This document shows positions 13,301 through 23,200 of a stretch of DNA of 64,000 bases, piece after piece. The position numbers were made by a program, and so were the translations under genes. The notes under the pieces are model-generated. The model made no database searches, was not told the DNA's origin, and saw only the letters and a program-made list of their open reading frames with translations. The DNA comes from Bolinopsis microptera. Taxonomy: Eukaryota; Ctenophora; Tentaculata; Lobata; Bolinopsidae. The stretch covers positions 13,047,453 to 13,111,452 of the forward strand of contig NC_087084.1 of the NCBI RefSeq assembly GCF_026151205.1, given 5' to 3'. The stretch's first letter is position 1, and every line of letters begins with the position of its first letter.

Positions 13301-14390
13301 TCCCGTGACATCTTTTAAATTCATACTTTAAAACCTTAATGTAAATCGGCTTCTCGTTCAAACCTTTTAAGAAGCTAACTTACAATATATTTATAAACAT
13401 ACATTTTCCAGATACTAATCCAGCGAACTTACAAGCATCAGTAGCAGTAGAAATAGAGCCCATTGTGGTATCCATGAAAGCTTTAGCTCCATCTGCGTCG
13501 TCCCCGAACTTCTTCTTGGCGACACGCGCAAGAGACTTGGTGATGCGCGCTGTGGCTCCATCGAGGATGTTTTGGTCAAGATCGACTAGTGTGACTCTAT
13601 GCCCTGTTTGTGCTGCTACCTAAGGTGGGTAGAACATGTTGAACATAATTCATTAGAAAATAATGTCTTTAAATTTATTTTCAAACAAATTAATGTTTGT
13701 AAACCAATAGAATACTAGGCTGTACCAAAATACTAACGTTTGTCCAAAATTAAAGAACGATTCCAGAAAGTTGTATTGGGTTACCGAGAGTTCACTTTTT
13801 TGGAGCCCTACTCCAAAATCTTAGGGTTGCTCTGCTCGTTTCCATGGTTACGGCCTAACGCGACGGTGCATGGACCCATAAATGCCATAACATGAGAACT
13901 ATAGCACCTAGACAGTCGAATAATAGCTTAAAAGATGATAAATGTGTATGTTTATGTTCAACTTATTGGTCAACTATGTGTCTAAAACATTTATTTAAAA
14001 GGTTATAGCGAAAAAAACTGATTTTCAACGCGTTTCCATGGCCACCGTTTTGGACAAACTTTAGTATTTTGGTACAGCCTAATAGAATACTCGAAACATA
14101 GTTTTAAACTAATTACAACTCTACAAGTACAAATCTATTACTTTTATTGAGAATTATGTGATGTAACGTGATGGAAATATTTTAAACGGGTCATATCCTG
14201 TCCAAACCCAGGATGCATAACATGATGAATTCGTTGTAACTTTGTATGAAAAGTAAAGTGTACTTCACTAACACATGGTGTTTACCTGGGTTATCCCGGA
14301 GCCCATTAGACCACCCCCAATAATAGTCACGTGACTGACAGATCTGGCACAGGACATAGCTCCCGTTACTAATCCTCTCGTGGCAAACAT
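1307..14390 (-). CDS. HADH: Mitochondrial 3-hydroxyacyl-CoA dehydrogenase, six exons
   Basis: Exons in transcript order: 14286-14390, 13433-13619, 10802-10902, 2972-3097, 1715-1877, 1307-1539. They sum to 915 nt (304 aa plus TAA), against 314 aa in human HADH; all junctions are GT-AG and phases close. Residues 1-20 ([20 protein letters not shown]) look like a mitochondrial presequence. A Rossmann motif ([13 protein letters not shown]) follows in exon 1. Exon 4 carries [10 protein letters not shown] and [15 protein letters not shown], with the catalytic His in HFFNPVP. Exon 5 carries [13 protein letters not shown], and exon 6 [18 protein letters not shown] and GEGFYKH. The enzyme oxidises L-3-hydroxyacyl-CoA with NAD+ in beta-oxidation. 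Intron 3 (3098-10801) is 7.7 kb and holds most of the repeats. The start codon lies in a 41-bp tandem repeat. Confidence 0.97.
2377..2664. repeat. Nested tandem repeat with palindromic TGACGTCA/CACGTG units
   Basis: A roughly 20-bp unit, GTGTGACGTCATGACACGTG, occurs three times and then four times. The blocks are separated by a larger unit beginning AGAAGGTAACAAAATTGTCG, seen three times in all. The inner unit contains the CRE-like palindrome TGACGTCA. It lies in HADH intron 3. Confidence 0.9.
4011..4266. repeat. (GTAACTAA)n microsatellite
   Basis: An eight-base unit GTAACTAA with scattered substitutions is repeated about 30 times in HADH intron 3. It lies close to the 14-bp minisatellite that begins near 4379. 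Confidence 0.9.
4379..5757. repeat. 14-bp minisatellite (CACTCCCTGTAACA)n
   Basis: About 98 copies of a 14-bp unit cover 1.38 kb of HADH intron 3. The complement has no stop in any frame, so all three minus frames stay open and give a 14-residue [14 protein letters not shown]-type periodic peptide. These overlapping frames are by-products of the repeat, not genes. Local variants (CCCTCTAAC at 5001-5070 and 5384-5430) suggest that higher-order blocks were duplicated. Confidence 0.95.
6423..6508. repeat. Left fragment of a 32-bp satellite (about 3 copies)
   Basis: Three copies of the unit that fills 7880-9704 (GAAATTAGATACTGTGCCTG plus TAGAAGTCTGT) stop abruptly after GTGCCTGC. The array resumes 1371 bp later, so the ORF1-bearing segment interrupts the satellite. 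Confidence 0.9.
6509..7879 (+). mobile_element. ORF1-only retroelement-like insert inside a 32-bp satellite
   Basis: This 1371-bp block separates the left three satellite copies from the main array. The left side ends GTGCCTGC and the right side resumes AGAAGTCTG, so only one T of the unit is missing; there is no clear target-site duplication. The block holds one intact ORF (6598-7509) and about 370 bp of AT-rich 3' sequence ending in GAAATCAAATC, which could be a short LINE-type tail. There is no reverse transcriptase. It may be a non-autonomous or truncated LINE, or an ORF1-derived gene. Confidence 0.65.
6598..7509 (+). CDS. ORF1-like protein of a non-LTR retrotransposon
   Basis: An intact 303-aa ORF. 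The ATG at 6598 is chosen because it is the first true ATG of the frame. Residues 1-70 are acidic and mixed. Residues 80-125 look coiled-coil (heptads in [20 protein letters not shown] and onward). Around residues 175-250 comes a basic/hydrophobic block starting [14 protein letters not shown], like the RRM-type core of LINE ORF1 proteins. A C-terminal block with [20 protein letters not shown] resembles the C-terminal nucleic-acid-binding region of such proteins. ORF1 proteins bind element RNA and chaperone nucleic acids. There is no partner RT ORF nearby. The frame is undamaged, so it is young or under selection. It lies opposite to HADH inside its intron 3. Confidence 0.75.
   Translation: MEDDRKVTQSLDQIQGFEYDEQTKLKDSVTKWFIALGKELKIDDRDICGDMDREIFMAPTVYKKHLALRLVEAIDLVQRHECQMAKMEEIIYFLKTEALEDKDKVIRLQGQLLVQKDKELQLFKTSVKETVQTTVESGIKSYSATVQQNSASGTVCNSNILKKVMKSVAAEEDRSKNLIVFGLKEEEGEQLPALVTAVLEEIGEKPHFEATRVGRKRPGSTTIRPVKITVPSSTAVQQILMKTGRLRLVETHKNVCICPDRSSEERATRKHLVTDLKKKRAEQTHLDHYIRYGKVCSREKKPP
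7880..9704. repeat. 32-bp satellite array, about 57 copies
   Basis: The unit is GAAATTAGATACTGTGCCTG followed by CTAGAAGTCTGT. Copies are nearly identical. A two-to-three-base deletion variant (GTCTGTAATTAG) recurs several times, and the block containing these variants appears twice (about 8240-8570 and 8960-9100), which points to segmental duplication within the array. There are no unique spacers, so this is not a CRISPR-type array. Confidence 0.95.
10523..10642. repeat. Dispersed repeat, copy 1
   Basis: About 120 bp beginning AAATTGAAGTTTAAGAACAC and containing AGTCATCCCAGAAACTATCA recurs nearly unchanged at 29975-30105, in an intron of the KH-like gene. Two copies in the same orientation, about 19 kb apart, indicate a dispersed family. 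The copies differ by small AT insertions. Confidence 0.85.
11161..12358. repeat. Tandem duplication of a ~500-bp unit plus a 186-bp inverted copy
   Basis: Unit 1 (11161-11653) and unit 2 (11654-12157) both begin TAATAAATAGTTGTTGTTTG and are nearly identical. After the first 14 bases of a third copy the sequence turns round: 12172-12358 is the reverse complement of about 11219-11404, so the end can fold back. Each unit contains GAGTGCTC...GGAGCAT twice and a stretch GTGTAGTGGTAGAGG resembling a tRNA A box, without a good B box. ACTTATAAGT flanks the whole block on both sides (about 11150 and 12359). It lies in HADH intron 2 and is probably a MITE or SINE-like element that duplicated. Confidence 0.85.
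13717..14080. mobile_element. 364-bp MITE with ~33-bp inverted repeats and an 11-bp target duplication
   Basis: The ends are inverted repeats, starting AGGCTGTACCAAAATACTAA at 13717 and ending with its complement at 14080. They differ at about one position over 33 bases. The element is flanked on both sides by the exact 11-mer AATAGAATACT (13706-13716 and 14081-14091). Long target duplications of 9-11 bp are typical of Mutator-like elements. It has no ORF and sits in HADH intron 1. Confidence 0.9.
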
Positions 14391-14534
14391 CCTGCACAAT
14401 ACTGTATTACTAATCCTCTCGTGGCAAACATCCTGCACAATACTGTATTACTAATCCTCTCGTGGCAAACATCCTGCACAATACTGTATTACTAATCCTC
14501 TCGTGGCAAACATCCTGCACAATACTGAATTACA
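14371..14534. repeat. 41-bp repeat x4 containing the HADH start codon
   Basis: Copies begin at 14371, 14412, 14453 and 14494. Each contains GGCAAACATCC, whose complement supplies ATGTTTGCC, the first codons of HADH. Only the copy nearest the gene continues into the HADH frame. The upstream ATGs (at 14431, 14472 and 14513) each open a 20-codon frame ending in TAG; the nearest overlaps the HADH start out of frame (14431 to 14369). Confidence 0.9.
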
Positions 14535-15002
14535 AATAGTTGCGTTTTGCATGACAATTCAGGTCGCAATTATTATATATAGATTACGTGATTTAGGTTT
14601 AAGGTGTTATGATTTTACGATTATATGAAACATAAAGTATGGGAACTTCATATTATTTTCATCGTAGAATTAAAAAATGTATCATCTAGGGTCGAATAAC
14701 TGCAGGATGAAGTAGATATTGTTAATTATGTTATATATTTTATGAGAATAAGGAGAAATGTACTCCTTTTCAATGAGCATGCAGTATTGATCTTGTTGTT
14801 ATCCACGTTTTCTATTAGAACTTCTAAAGTTACCACTGTTTAATTAGAATCTATCAGACTGATGATTGCTCATGATTTACAACTGCTCTGGCACAAACAG
14901 AAAGGTTTCTCTGATAAGTGGTAATCCCAGAGTAGCGATATTATAATCAGTAAACCATGGTCCCTATTATTAGTGAGCGTCTCCAACCCACCACAGACAG
15001 TA

Positions 15003-15114
15003 CAGTGAGACCTATCACCTGCAGTCTGCACAGTGAGACCTATCACCTGCAGTCTGCACAGTGAGACCTATCACCTGCAGTCTGCACAGTGAGACCTATC
15101 ACCTGCAGTCTGCA
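15003..15114. repeat. 28-bp tandem repeat x4
   Basis: Four exact copies of a unit beginning CAGTGAGACCTATCACCTGC lie upstream of HADH. Together with the next array they occupy the probable HADH upstream region. Confidence 0.9.
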
Positions 15115-15301
15115 CAATAACCTTGTAACCCTCCAACAATAGACCACAAGAATCCTGCACATACACCTCCCACTACAAATACAGCTATACATTTCAGCGC
15201 TTTTCACACCTTCCAGCCCAACAAAGAAGATTAGCGTCGTGCCTCTAACTACCCACCACTAATAACGATCCAGTGTCAACACAACACCAATCACAGTCCC
15301 A

Positions 15302-15471
15302 ATTGGCTGGTACCTGTCACGTGACTCTGCTAGAAGAGCTCTGATTGGCTGGTACCCGTCACGTGACTCTGCTAGAAGAGCTCTGATTGGCTGGTAACTG
15401 TCACATGACTAGACTAGAAGAGCTCTGATTGGCTGGTACAGTGGTACCCGTCACGTGACTCTGCTAGAAGA
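15302..15471 (-). promoter_or_regulatory. 42-bp repeat x4 with CCAAT and CACGTGAC motifs upstream of HADH
   Basis: Copies start at 15302, 15344, 15386 and 15428. Each has ATTGGCTGGTA (a CCAAT box on the minus strand), and three of the four have GTCACGTGAC, an E-box palindrome. The array is 0.9-1.1 kb upstream of the HADH ATG. CCAAT and E-box pairs are common in animal promoters, so a promoter or enhancer role is plausible; that is inference from the motifs and position only. Confidence 0.35.
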
Positions 15472-17255
15472 CGATAACGTGAATTCATATCTGCTGTCAG
15501 GTTGGATGTAAGTGGTCACGTGGGAACGGGCAACCATTGGTGAGTTTGACGAAGCTTGGCAGTTTATCAAATGTCTGGTTCCTGATCACCACATGACCTC
15601 AGGACCTTATCAGTAGTGGAATTGTAGTGGAGTTTATTCTGGAACATTCCATGACATAGCTCATTCTGTAATAATTCTTAAATCACAAACTAGTCCTAAC
15701 TTCCTAAGCAAACATATTTATACTAGCTACACCTGTTTGACTGCCTTTCATTTCCTTCCATTTTAACCATTTGCAAGAGTAATCATAGTCAACTGAACAT
15801 ATTTGTATATCATGAGCGAAGTTCGTAAACTGATCTTTGATGGTCTTGCAGCCACCAATATTGTTGATAAGAATAATAATTGCATTTATATTTTCATTCA
15901 TTCCGGACACATTCTTTAACACATTCTTTAAGCAAGTGAAACAATAATTGTATGAGTGTCCAGCACCTTAAAACGAAGCGCATAAGTAATTAACAAAAAT
16001 AATTATCTTTACACAAGTAAACACAATGCAATACAAAATCACTGATAAACGATAAAACGCAAATTCTTGACTCATGAGTCTACGATAAGGCTCTAGTTAA
16101 AGCATATTCAATTACATATTATAGGCATATTCAATTACATATCATAGGCATATGTAGTGGTGGAAAATGGATTGTAATTTTTGGGGGCATTACATATCCC
16201 CCTCCCCGTGAGCGGTGAGCGGTATGTTACGGGTATGTTACGGGTTTGTAATATGATAGCGTTAAATTATACGGCACAGCACTGTCTTCAGAACATTTCA
16301 AAATTTTTTTTTCCTTTCAAATGAACAATGAAAAATTCCGGACACACTTCACCAAAAGGATTAAAGGTGAATATTATAGGATCAGAATTTCTAACTTTGC
16401 GTATTGAATAAATTATATTATTTAAAACACACCATCAACAACAGTTCCTTTCATTGCAGAGGCAACACATAAGATAACATTTTTCAAATAGTGCGATCCT
16501 GCACCTGCCTGGCAGTGTTGGAAGGGAAAACACTGCAATTAAGCTGTTCGACAATTTGCAAAATTTCAGCCTTTAGGTACTCCAAGGTTAGATTATTCAA
16601 CAGCGTAGTATATAAAGGTTACACGATTGTCGAGTTTAACATAACAAATAGCTTACAAGATTAATGTATTAGTTATTACACTGGCTTGTTGAGGTGGCCA
16701 TGAGCATAATTGTTGCAGAGTATTCAATATTGTTACTCTACAACATCAGATTCAAACACTGTATGTATAACCGTAATCTAAAATGCCTGGAGCCTGCAAG
16801 CTATAATAGTATCTAACTTTACCTATTATATAACTATGATTCATGATTATACATCTAATTTAGGCTAATGTGACTAAATTTCAATGTGTTGAGGGATTGC
16901 GATCCAGCAGGAGTTGTTCATTTGCCAAAATGCTTCATCTTATGTTTTTCTCAATTATATCGGCCGATGGTGCGGAAAATTGCACTGTTCAATAGAGCGG
17001 TCAATAGAGCGAATCTACACCCACTGTACTTATATGTTACCTCTGTAATGCATTGGAGTGTTTTTGGAAACAAATAATTATTGATAAAAAAGTTTCAACT
17101 CCTGTAAAAATGTTATCTTTTACACGTGGAGAGGGTGAATCTGAAACTGAGAAAGATAATAATATCCCCACATAACACACACATAACGTGTTATTCAATG
17201 ATAGATTGATCAGCTTTTTCGCTTATTAACCAATTATAATTATAAATTAACTGAT
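15472..17255. other. Intergenic, ATG12 3' flank to HADH upstream region
   Basis: AT-rich sequence without a recognisable exon. A 27-bp duplication (GCATATTCAATTACATAT) occurs at about 16105-16150, followed by a short G-rich repeat (GTGAGCGGTGAGCGG, GTATGTTACGG) at 16206-16245. The rest looks unique. Confidence 0.5.
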
Positions 17256-20200
17256 TTATCCCCAAGCAGGCTGAGTGGCATATTGCACTACCAATTTGTC
17301 ATTAGTCCCAAAACAGTCGAACAAGTTGCCCACGTGCTGATCTAGAGGGGGCGCGAAGTGTTGGGCGATGTACAGGATCACTTGTTCGTCCTGCGGTGTC
17401 GTTATGTTATGATCAACAAACTGAGAACTAATTGAGTGTTATTTGAACGTTAATTGAGTGTTAATTGAGTGTTAATTGAGTGTTAATTGAGTGTTAATTG
17501 AACGTTAACAAATGGAAATTCTGATATAAAATAATTGTTTAAATACAAATATGTTAATTAGCAGCACTTCAAATTCCTTACATCCTTAAGTTTGAGTTTT
17601 CCTTTGATCCAATTAGACATCCACTTAACCGTCTTATTTTTGTCCACCTGACGGGAATTATAAATTAACAAAATTAGATAATTGGGTAATTTTGCGTTTT
17701 TTAATTAACAGATTATTAACCAAATAAAATGCAAATAGAAGACCGTTTACATTACAAATTACGTAAGCCAGATTTTTGCCATTTCAGACCCCCCCCCCCC
17801 CCACTAGCACTATCTAACAGATAACCACTCTGTATAAACTATACTAGTGTGAGCATTTCAAAACTTTCTCCCACCTTGAGCTGATTACGTTATAACATGA
17901 ACGATCCCAAACAACACTTATTCAAAAGACCGTGTACAAAAACACAAAGGTATCAATTACAAATCTGACAATGTTCCTGCGTGTAGGCTAAAATTGTAAT
18001 TTGTAATTTAAACCCTACAATTGTAAGCCCCCATAACTCAAAGATATTCTATTTCGTTAAATCGATTCGTAAAATACGTATATTAACTGTTTGCGATTGC
18101 ACAACACTTTAATATGACATGTAACTGAAAGGTTTAACTAATATCCCATGTTAAACTCGGTTAGGAGGTTTAATTTTAAACGGTTCTTATGTCACCAACT
18201 ATTATGTGTTATAGTTATACGTCTGAAATAAATAGAACTTGAAAGTGGGTGAAAGTGGCAAATACATAAATGGGCGCATCTTACACGTTCATTTTTCTAC
18301 AACAGATAAATAAGATGGGACTTTATAATTAGCAATGCCACAGTATTTATTACTATCGTGATATAAGATACTGAGGTATATTATAGATGACTAGGGAGGG
18401 GGCCGGGGCCGCGGCCAAGGTAGGGGGTTTTGCTCAAGTACTCATGTTTCTTGAGTACCCCTCTTACAGACGTTGAGAAAAGCATGTATTCGTGATAACA
18501 TACCAACGTGACGATGACAAATTACAGATCTGGTATGATTTGTCTCTAACATATAAAAGTTGAGGGTTCAGGTAATGGTACCGTCTTAATGGTACACAGT
18601 GAACACCTGATAGCGCTAATAATCTGGCTGGCAAAGAATAGCTTTATAATAGCTTTAATATGTGCGGATATTGTATTTTACTTTCCGCAGAATCTTTTTG
18701 TTTGAGAAGTAAGCAGGACTATTGTTACCTACTGAGCTGTGCACCATGCCGGGTAGGCTCATCAGAGATAAAGCAGTATACAGCAGAGATAAGCTGTTCA
18801 TGAAGAAGTGGCACTGTCATGGTAGTTGTAATGATACCCTGACAGCTGTACACACAATACAGTGAGTATACACGTCCGCACTCCGCACACACCGTGTTAT
18901 GTAACTAGACACACTACACACACTACACACACTACACACACTACACACGCTACACACACTACACGCACTACACACACTACACACACACACACACACACTA
19001 CACACACTACACACACTACACACACTACACACATTAAACACACTACACACACTACACACACTACACACTACACACTACACACACTACACACACTACACAC
19101 ACTACACACTACACACATTACACACTACACACGCTACACACACTACACACACTACGCACACTACACACGCACGCCCAGTGTAACTAGATACACATGACAT
19201 CACCCTCTCACTTGTACAGCACCTGTAAAGACAGCTAAGAGGTTGGAGTAGCTATTCTTACCTTCACACTAGTAGGGATGCGTTACTTATACGCCAAACA
19301 CCCCGGTAAAATTAGATCAGGCCAGGGTTATTCGATTTTTGGAAAATTTACAATTTATATGGGATTAAACTTCCCCGGAGATTCAATGTAAAATAGAAGA
19401 GAATATTTAGCGTTCGTTCTAAGTATAGGATGGCTACCTCATTGGTCAGAGTTTGTTTTAAAGAGAATGCAAGCGAAGGAAACCGGTAACTTCCATGCTT
19501 TTGTAGTACCGTTTATAATTTAAACAAATATTAACCAAACTCTGTGTTGTTTGCGGTGCTGGACTAAAAGCGTATTATAGTTTTGCTATGCATGATTTAG
19601 GATTTTATAAACCTCTCACTATACAATATACATTAAAGGGGCAGGAGGGTCTTTATGAAATTTCTCTCGAAATTGATTTTATAGTTGTTTCTGATAGAGG
19701 AGAGTGATATCTACTAGTTGTTTTTTGTCCCATGGAAAAAGTTTGTTCCTAGCCGAAATTATCGCCAGTCAAAGGTCAGCACTCATGTGTAATTGTATTG
19801 CCCGAGCGATTTTCAATCGCGCGCCCTGAAAATCGAGTCTAAAAATCTATTTAAATAATGACCGACGTTGTACATATTATAATGACAGACGTTGTACATA
19901 TAATTATGTAGAACACACGATACAAGGTGTACAGCAGTAAGTTACGTAGTGTTTGTTGGTTTACACGCCAGATTTGTGGAGGTATGCAGTACCCTGTACC
20001 TACATAAACATGCTACAAGTGATCATTAACCATGACGTACAGAATAACAGAATACTCCCGCTTTGGAACCCACCACACCCTACTAGAGTACTAGGAACCT
20101 ATTAGGAACCTACTAGAGTACTAGGGACCTACTAGGAACCTACTAGGAACCTACTAGGAACCTACTAGGAACCTATTAGGAACCTACTAGGGACCTACTA

Positions 20201-23200
20201 GGAACCCACCACAACCTTCTAGAGTACTAGGGACCTACTAGGAACCTACTAGGAACCTACTAGGAACCTACTAGGAACCTACTAGGAACCTACTAGGAAC
20301 CTACTAGGAACCTACTATGAAGCTGATAATCCCGCGTTTAACCGGCCACCACTTTCTTTTTGAGGGACATTTGGAAATGAAAGAGGATACATGATCTTCA
20401 ATTCTGAATTCCGATGATTAGTATACTATTGACATCATACGTGCGTCATGTAAATTGTAAGTCATAACAATAAAAGAAAATTTGTCAATCTTAACTGCTG
20501 AGTAGTGAGAATTAAGGATTAACAGTGTGTTGTTAAACTTCAATATTTATATTAATATTTATTTATGTTACTCTTCTGTGCACGTCAGTGGTAGGATGCT
20601 CATCGAAAAACGCGACAGAAAAGTCAAAAGTGGCAAATTTATTTCTCAATATACTGCTTAAAACCGTGCTACACTTTGATCTTAAGCCACGCGTCTCCTC
20701 ACTAATGAATTGATGGCAGCCAGGAAGTTGCTGGGAACTCCAAAACTGATAAGATTACAAAGGAGCATACAACTAAACTAGCAAATTCCAGGATTACACA
20801 TTATGACTATCTTGACCTTGCTAGATTCGATTCTATGAATGATTGAGTTAAATAAATTTCTTATAAAACTTTAAAATACAAATTTTCAAAACATCGGATA
20901 ATATTATAATTAAATGAGATCTTCGTCTAACAATTATTGTTACAAGAAAACATCCGGGTGTTTGGAGGGTTATGAATTATATAACAGTATTGGTAAATTT
21001 AGATGTACAACATGAACATGGAGCTATTTTCAAGTAACCGTTCGTTATTTAACCACTCCCCTACGGATTTGTTCTACATCTGCTCAACAATCAAAATGCC
21101 GTTCTGAACCACACTTCACTAACCATTCACTGTGACACACGTGATATTTCTGACCCGTGGTATTCTAGAATACATGCTAATTGCAGACGGTAACCTTTTA
21201 GTACCTCAAATTGCAATTGGTAACTCGTATGTATATTGGAGGTGCTGTAACAGGTAACAGGGTATTTGGTAACATTTACAATGTAAACTGGGAACAATAT
21301 AAACGCTTACATTACCGTGGTTATGGTGGTGGTTATTGTGGTTATGGTGGTGGTTAATAGTATTTTATCTAGTATGATGCAATAACTATCACCACCATCT
21401 GTGATACCTCTATGTTTCAAACCCTGTTTGAGTGATTACATCTTTGTTAGAACTATGATAAATTATTTAGCCATATTATGAAACAATTGAATATCGAGTG
21501 TCATTAGGTATCATCTCATAGCCGACCTAAAGCTATACATAATGGATCATGAAACACACTAGGTACATACAGCAATACACAATACACACAATATAATAAT
21601 ATACAATATATACACTACACCTCAAAATAATGTATAATTTTGGGTTCTACATTATGCTGCATACTGTGTTAATTATAGCGTCTTGACTACCTGTCGTCAC
21701 TGTTAATTAATTACAAAACTCTGACTTCAGGCTTCAAGACAATTCTACAACATTCCATCACTTTTTACAAATTTTAACGATAAATGCGCCCCCTACTACA
21801 CATCGCAGCTAGTGTACAACATCTAGCCAGTACGCCAGTTTAAACCCAAGTAACTGTGTATCCGCATCTCTCCTGCCATGATTTCATAGTAACTAACTGC
21901 ACAGTCTGCATGACAGTGTGATTATGACACAAGGATAGCCGGGGATGACGTAACCGTGACAGAAACGGCCGCCCTGCGGAACGCGGCTGCAACTGTCAAG
22001 CCGTACAGTTCAAACTGGACCACTGAGCGGCAGGTGTTGGCAAAAGTTTTGTAAAAACTGTGAGACCTGGTGAACAACACCCTTGTCATGACCTCCCAGA
22101 AACCCACTACTAACTAGTAAATCAGTGATCCCGACACACAAACACGATGGTCACCGTCCGGTGTCCCCCGAATCCCAAAATGGAAGGGTCAAGAAAGGAG
22201 GTGTAAGGAAAGTTCACGATGTAATAATGAAGCCGTAGAAGCAGCAACAAACAGGAGCTAGTAAGAGAGTGGACAGGTGACAACTGCGGCCGACATGGAG
22301 TAAGAGTACTGGTCACTGGAGAGGGTAGTTTATAATAAACTGTTATAAATATATTATATATTACTTGTTGTTAAACTGCAGGATCATGATGGTATGAAAT
22401 TATGTGGTGAGGTATTTTAAGAGCCGGCGTAAAGTTGACGTCTGGCTTTCTCCTCCAGAGAAAGAACATTCTGATTACAACTGAAAGCCACATAAAAACC
22501 TCAAAACTAAAAGTTGAAGGTGTAATTTACAGTGATGTCAGACAGAATCTTTAACTCACTTCACTATTCTACACTAGTTATGAGCTAGACTATCCTTACA
22601 TTATCCTTACACTATCTTACACTATCTTACACTATCTTACACTATCCTTACACTATCCTTACACTATCTTACATTATCCTTACACTATCTTACATTATCC
22701 TTACACTATCTTACATTATCCTTACACTAATTATGAGCTGCACGGTGGTATGTAAAATAAAGAGTTACAATTGGTTGGAAGATCAACCTGGATCAGTATG
22801 CAACCTACTAAAACCAATGGAGCCCTCTTCAGGGTCATTCCTCTCGCATTTGCGAGAGTCGTCCCAAAGCTTCATTTTACTTAATTACTATACTCATAAT
22901 TTACTCATAATTTTTTGTCTGAACACAGCATGGTGATATAAAGTTATAAATTAACTGCTACATAACATAAATTAGCTGCTACATAACCCTGCAATAAATA
23001 CCTACTAAAGTGACGCCTAGAGAACACGGTCACTAATATTAAATATAGAAGTATTCAAAACTTTACTGGCTGTAGATAAATTGAGGTCGGCTAGCTACGA
23101 ATGAAACATTATATTATGTGTTACTATGGTTGACTTATTACTACACACTATACAGTATACATACAGTATACATGTATGTTTTCATGGTCACTGATAAAGT

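Noticed and set aside
18817-19197. Thr/His-rich and Cys/Ser/Val-rich ORFs
   Set aside because: Products of the ACTACACAC microsatellite in ATG12 intron 2.
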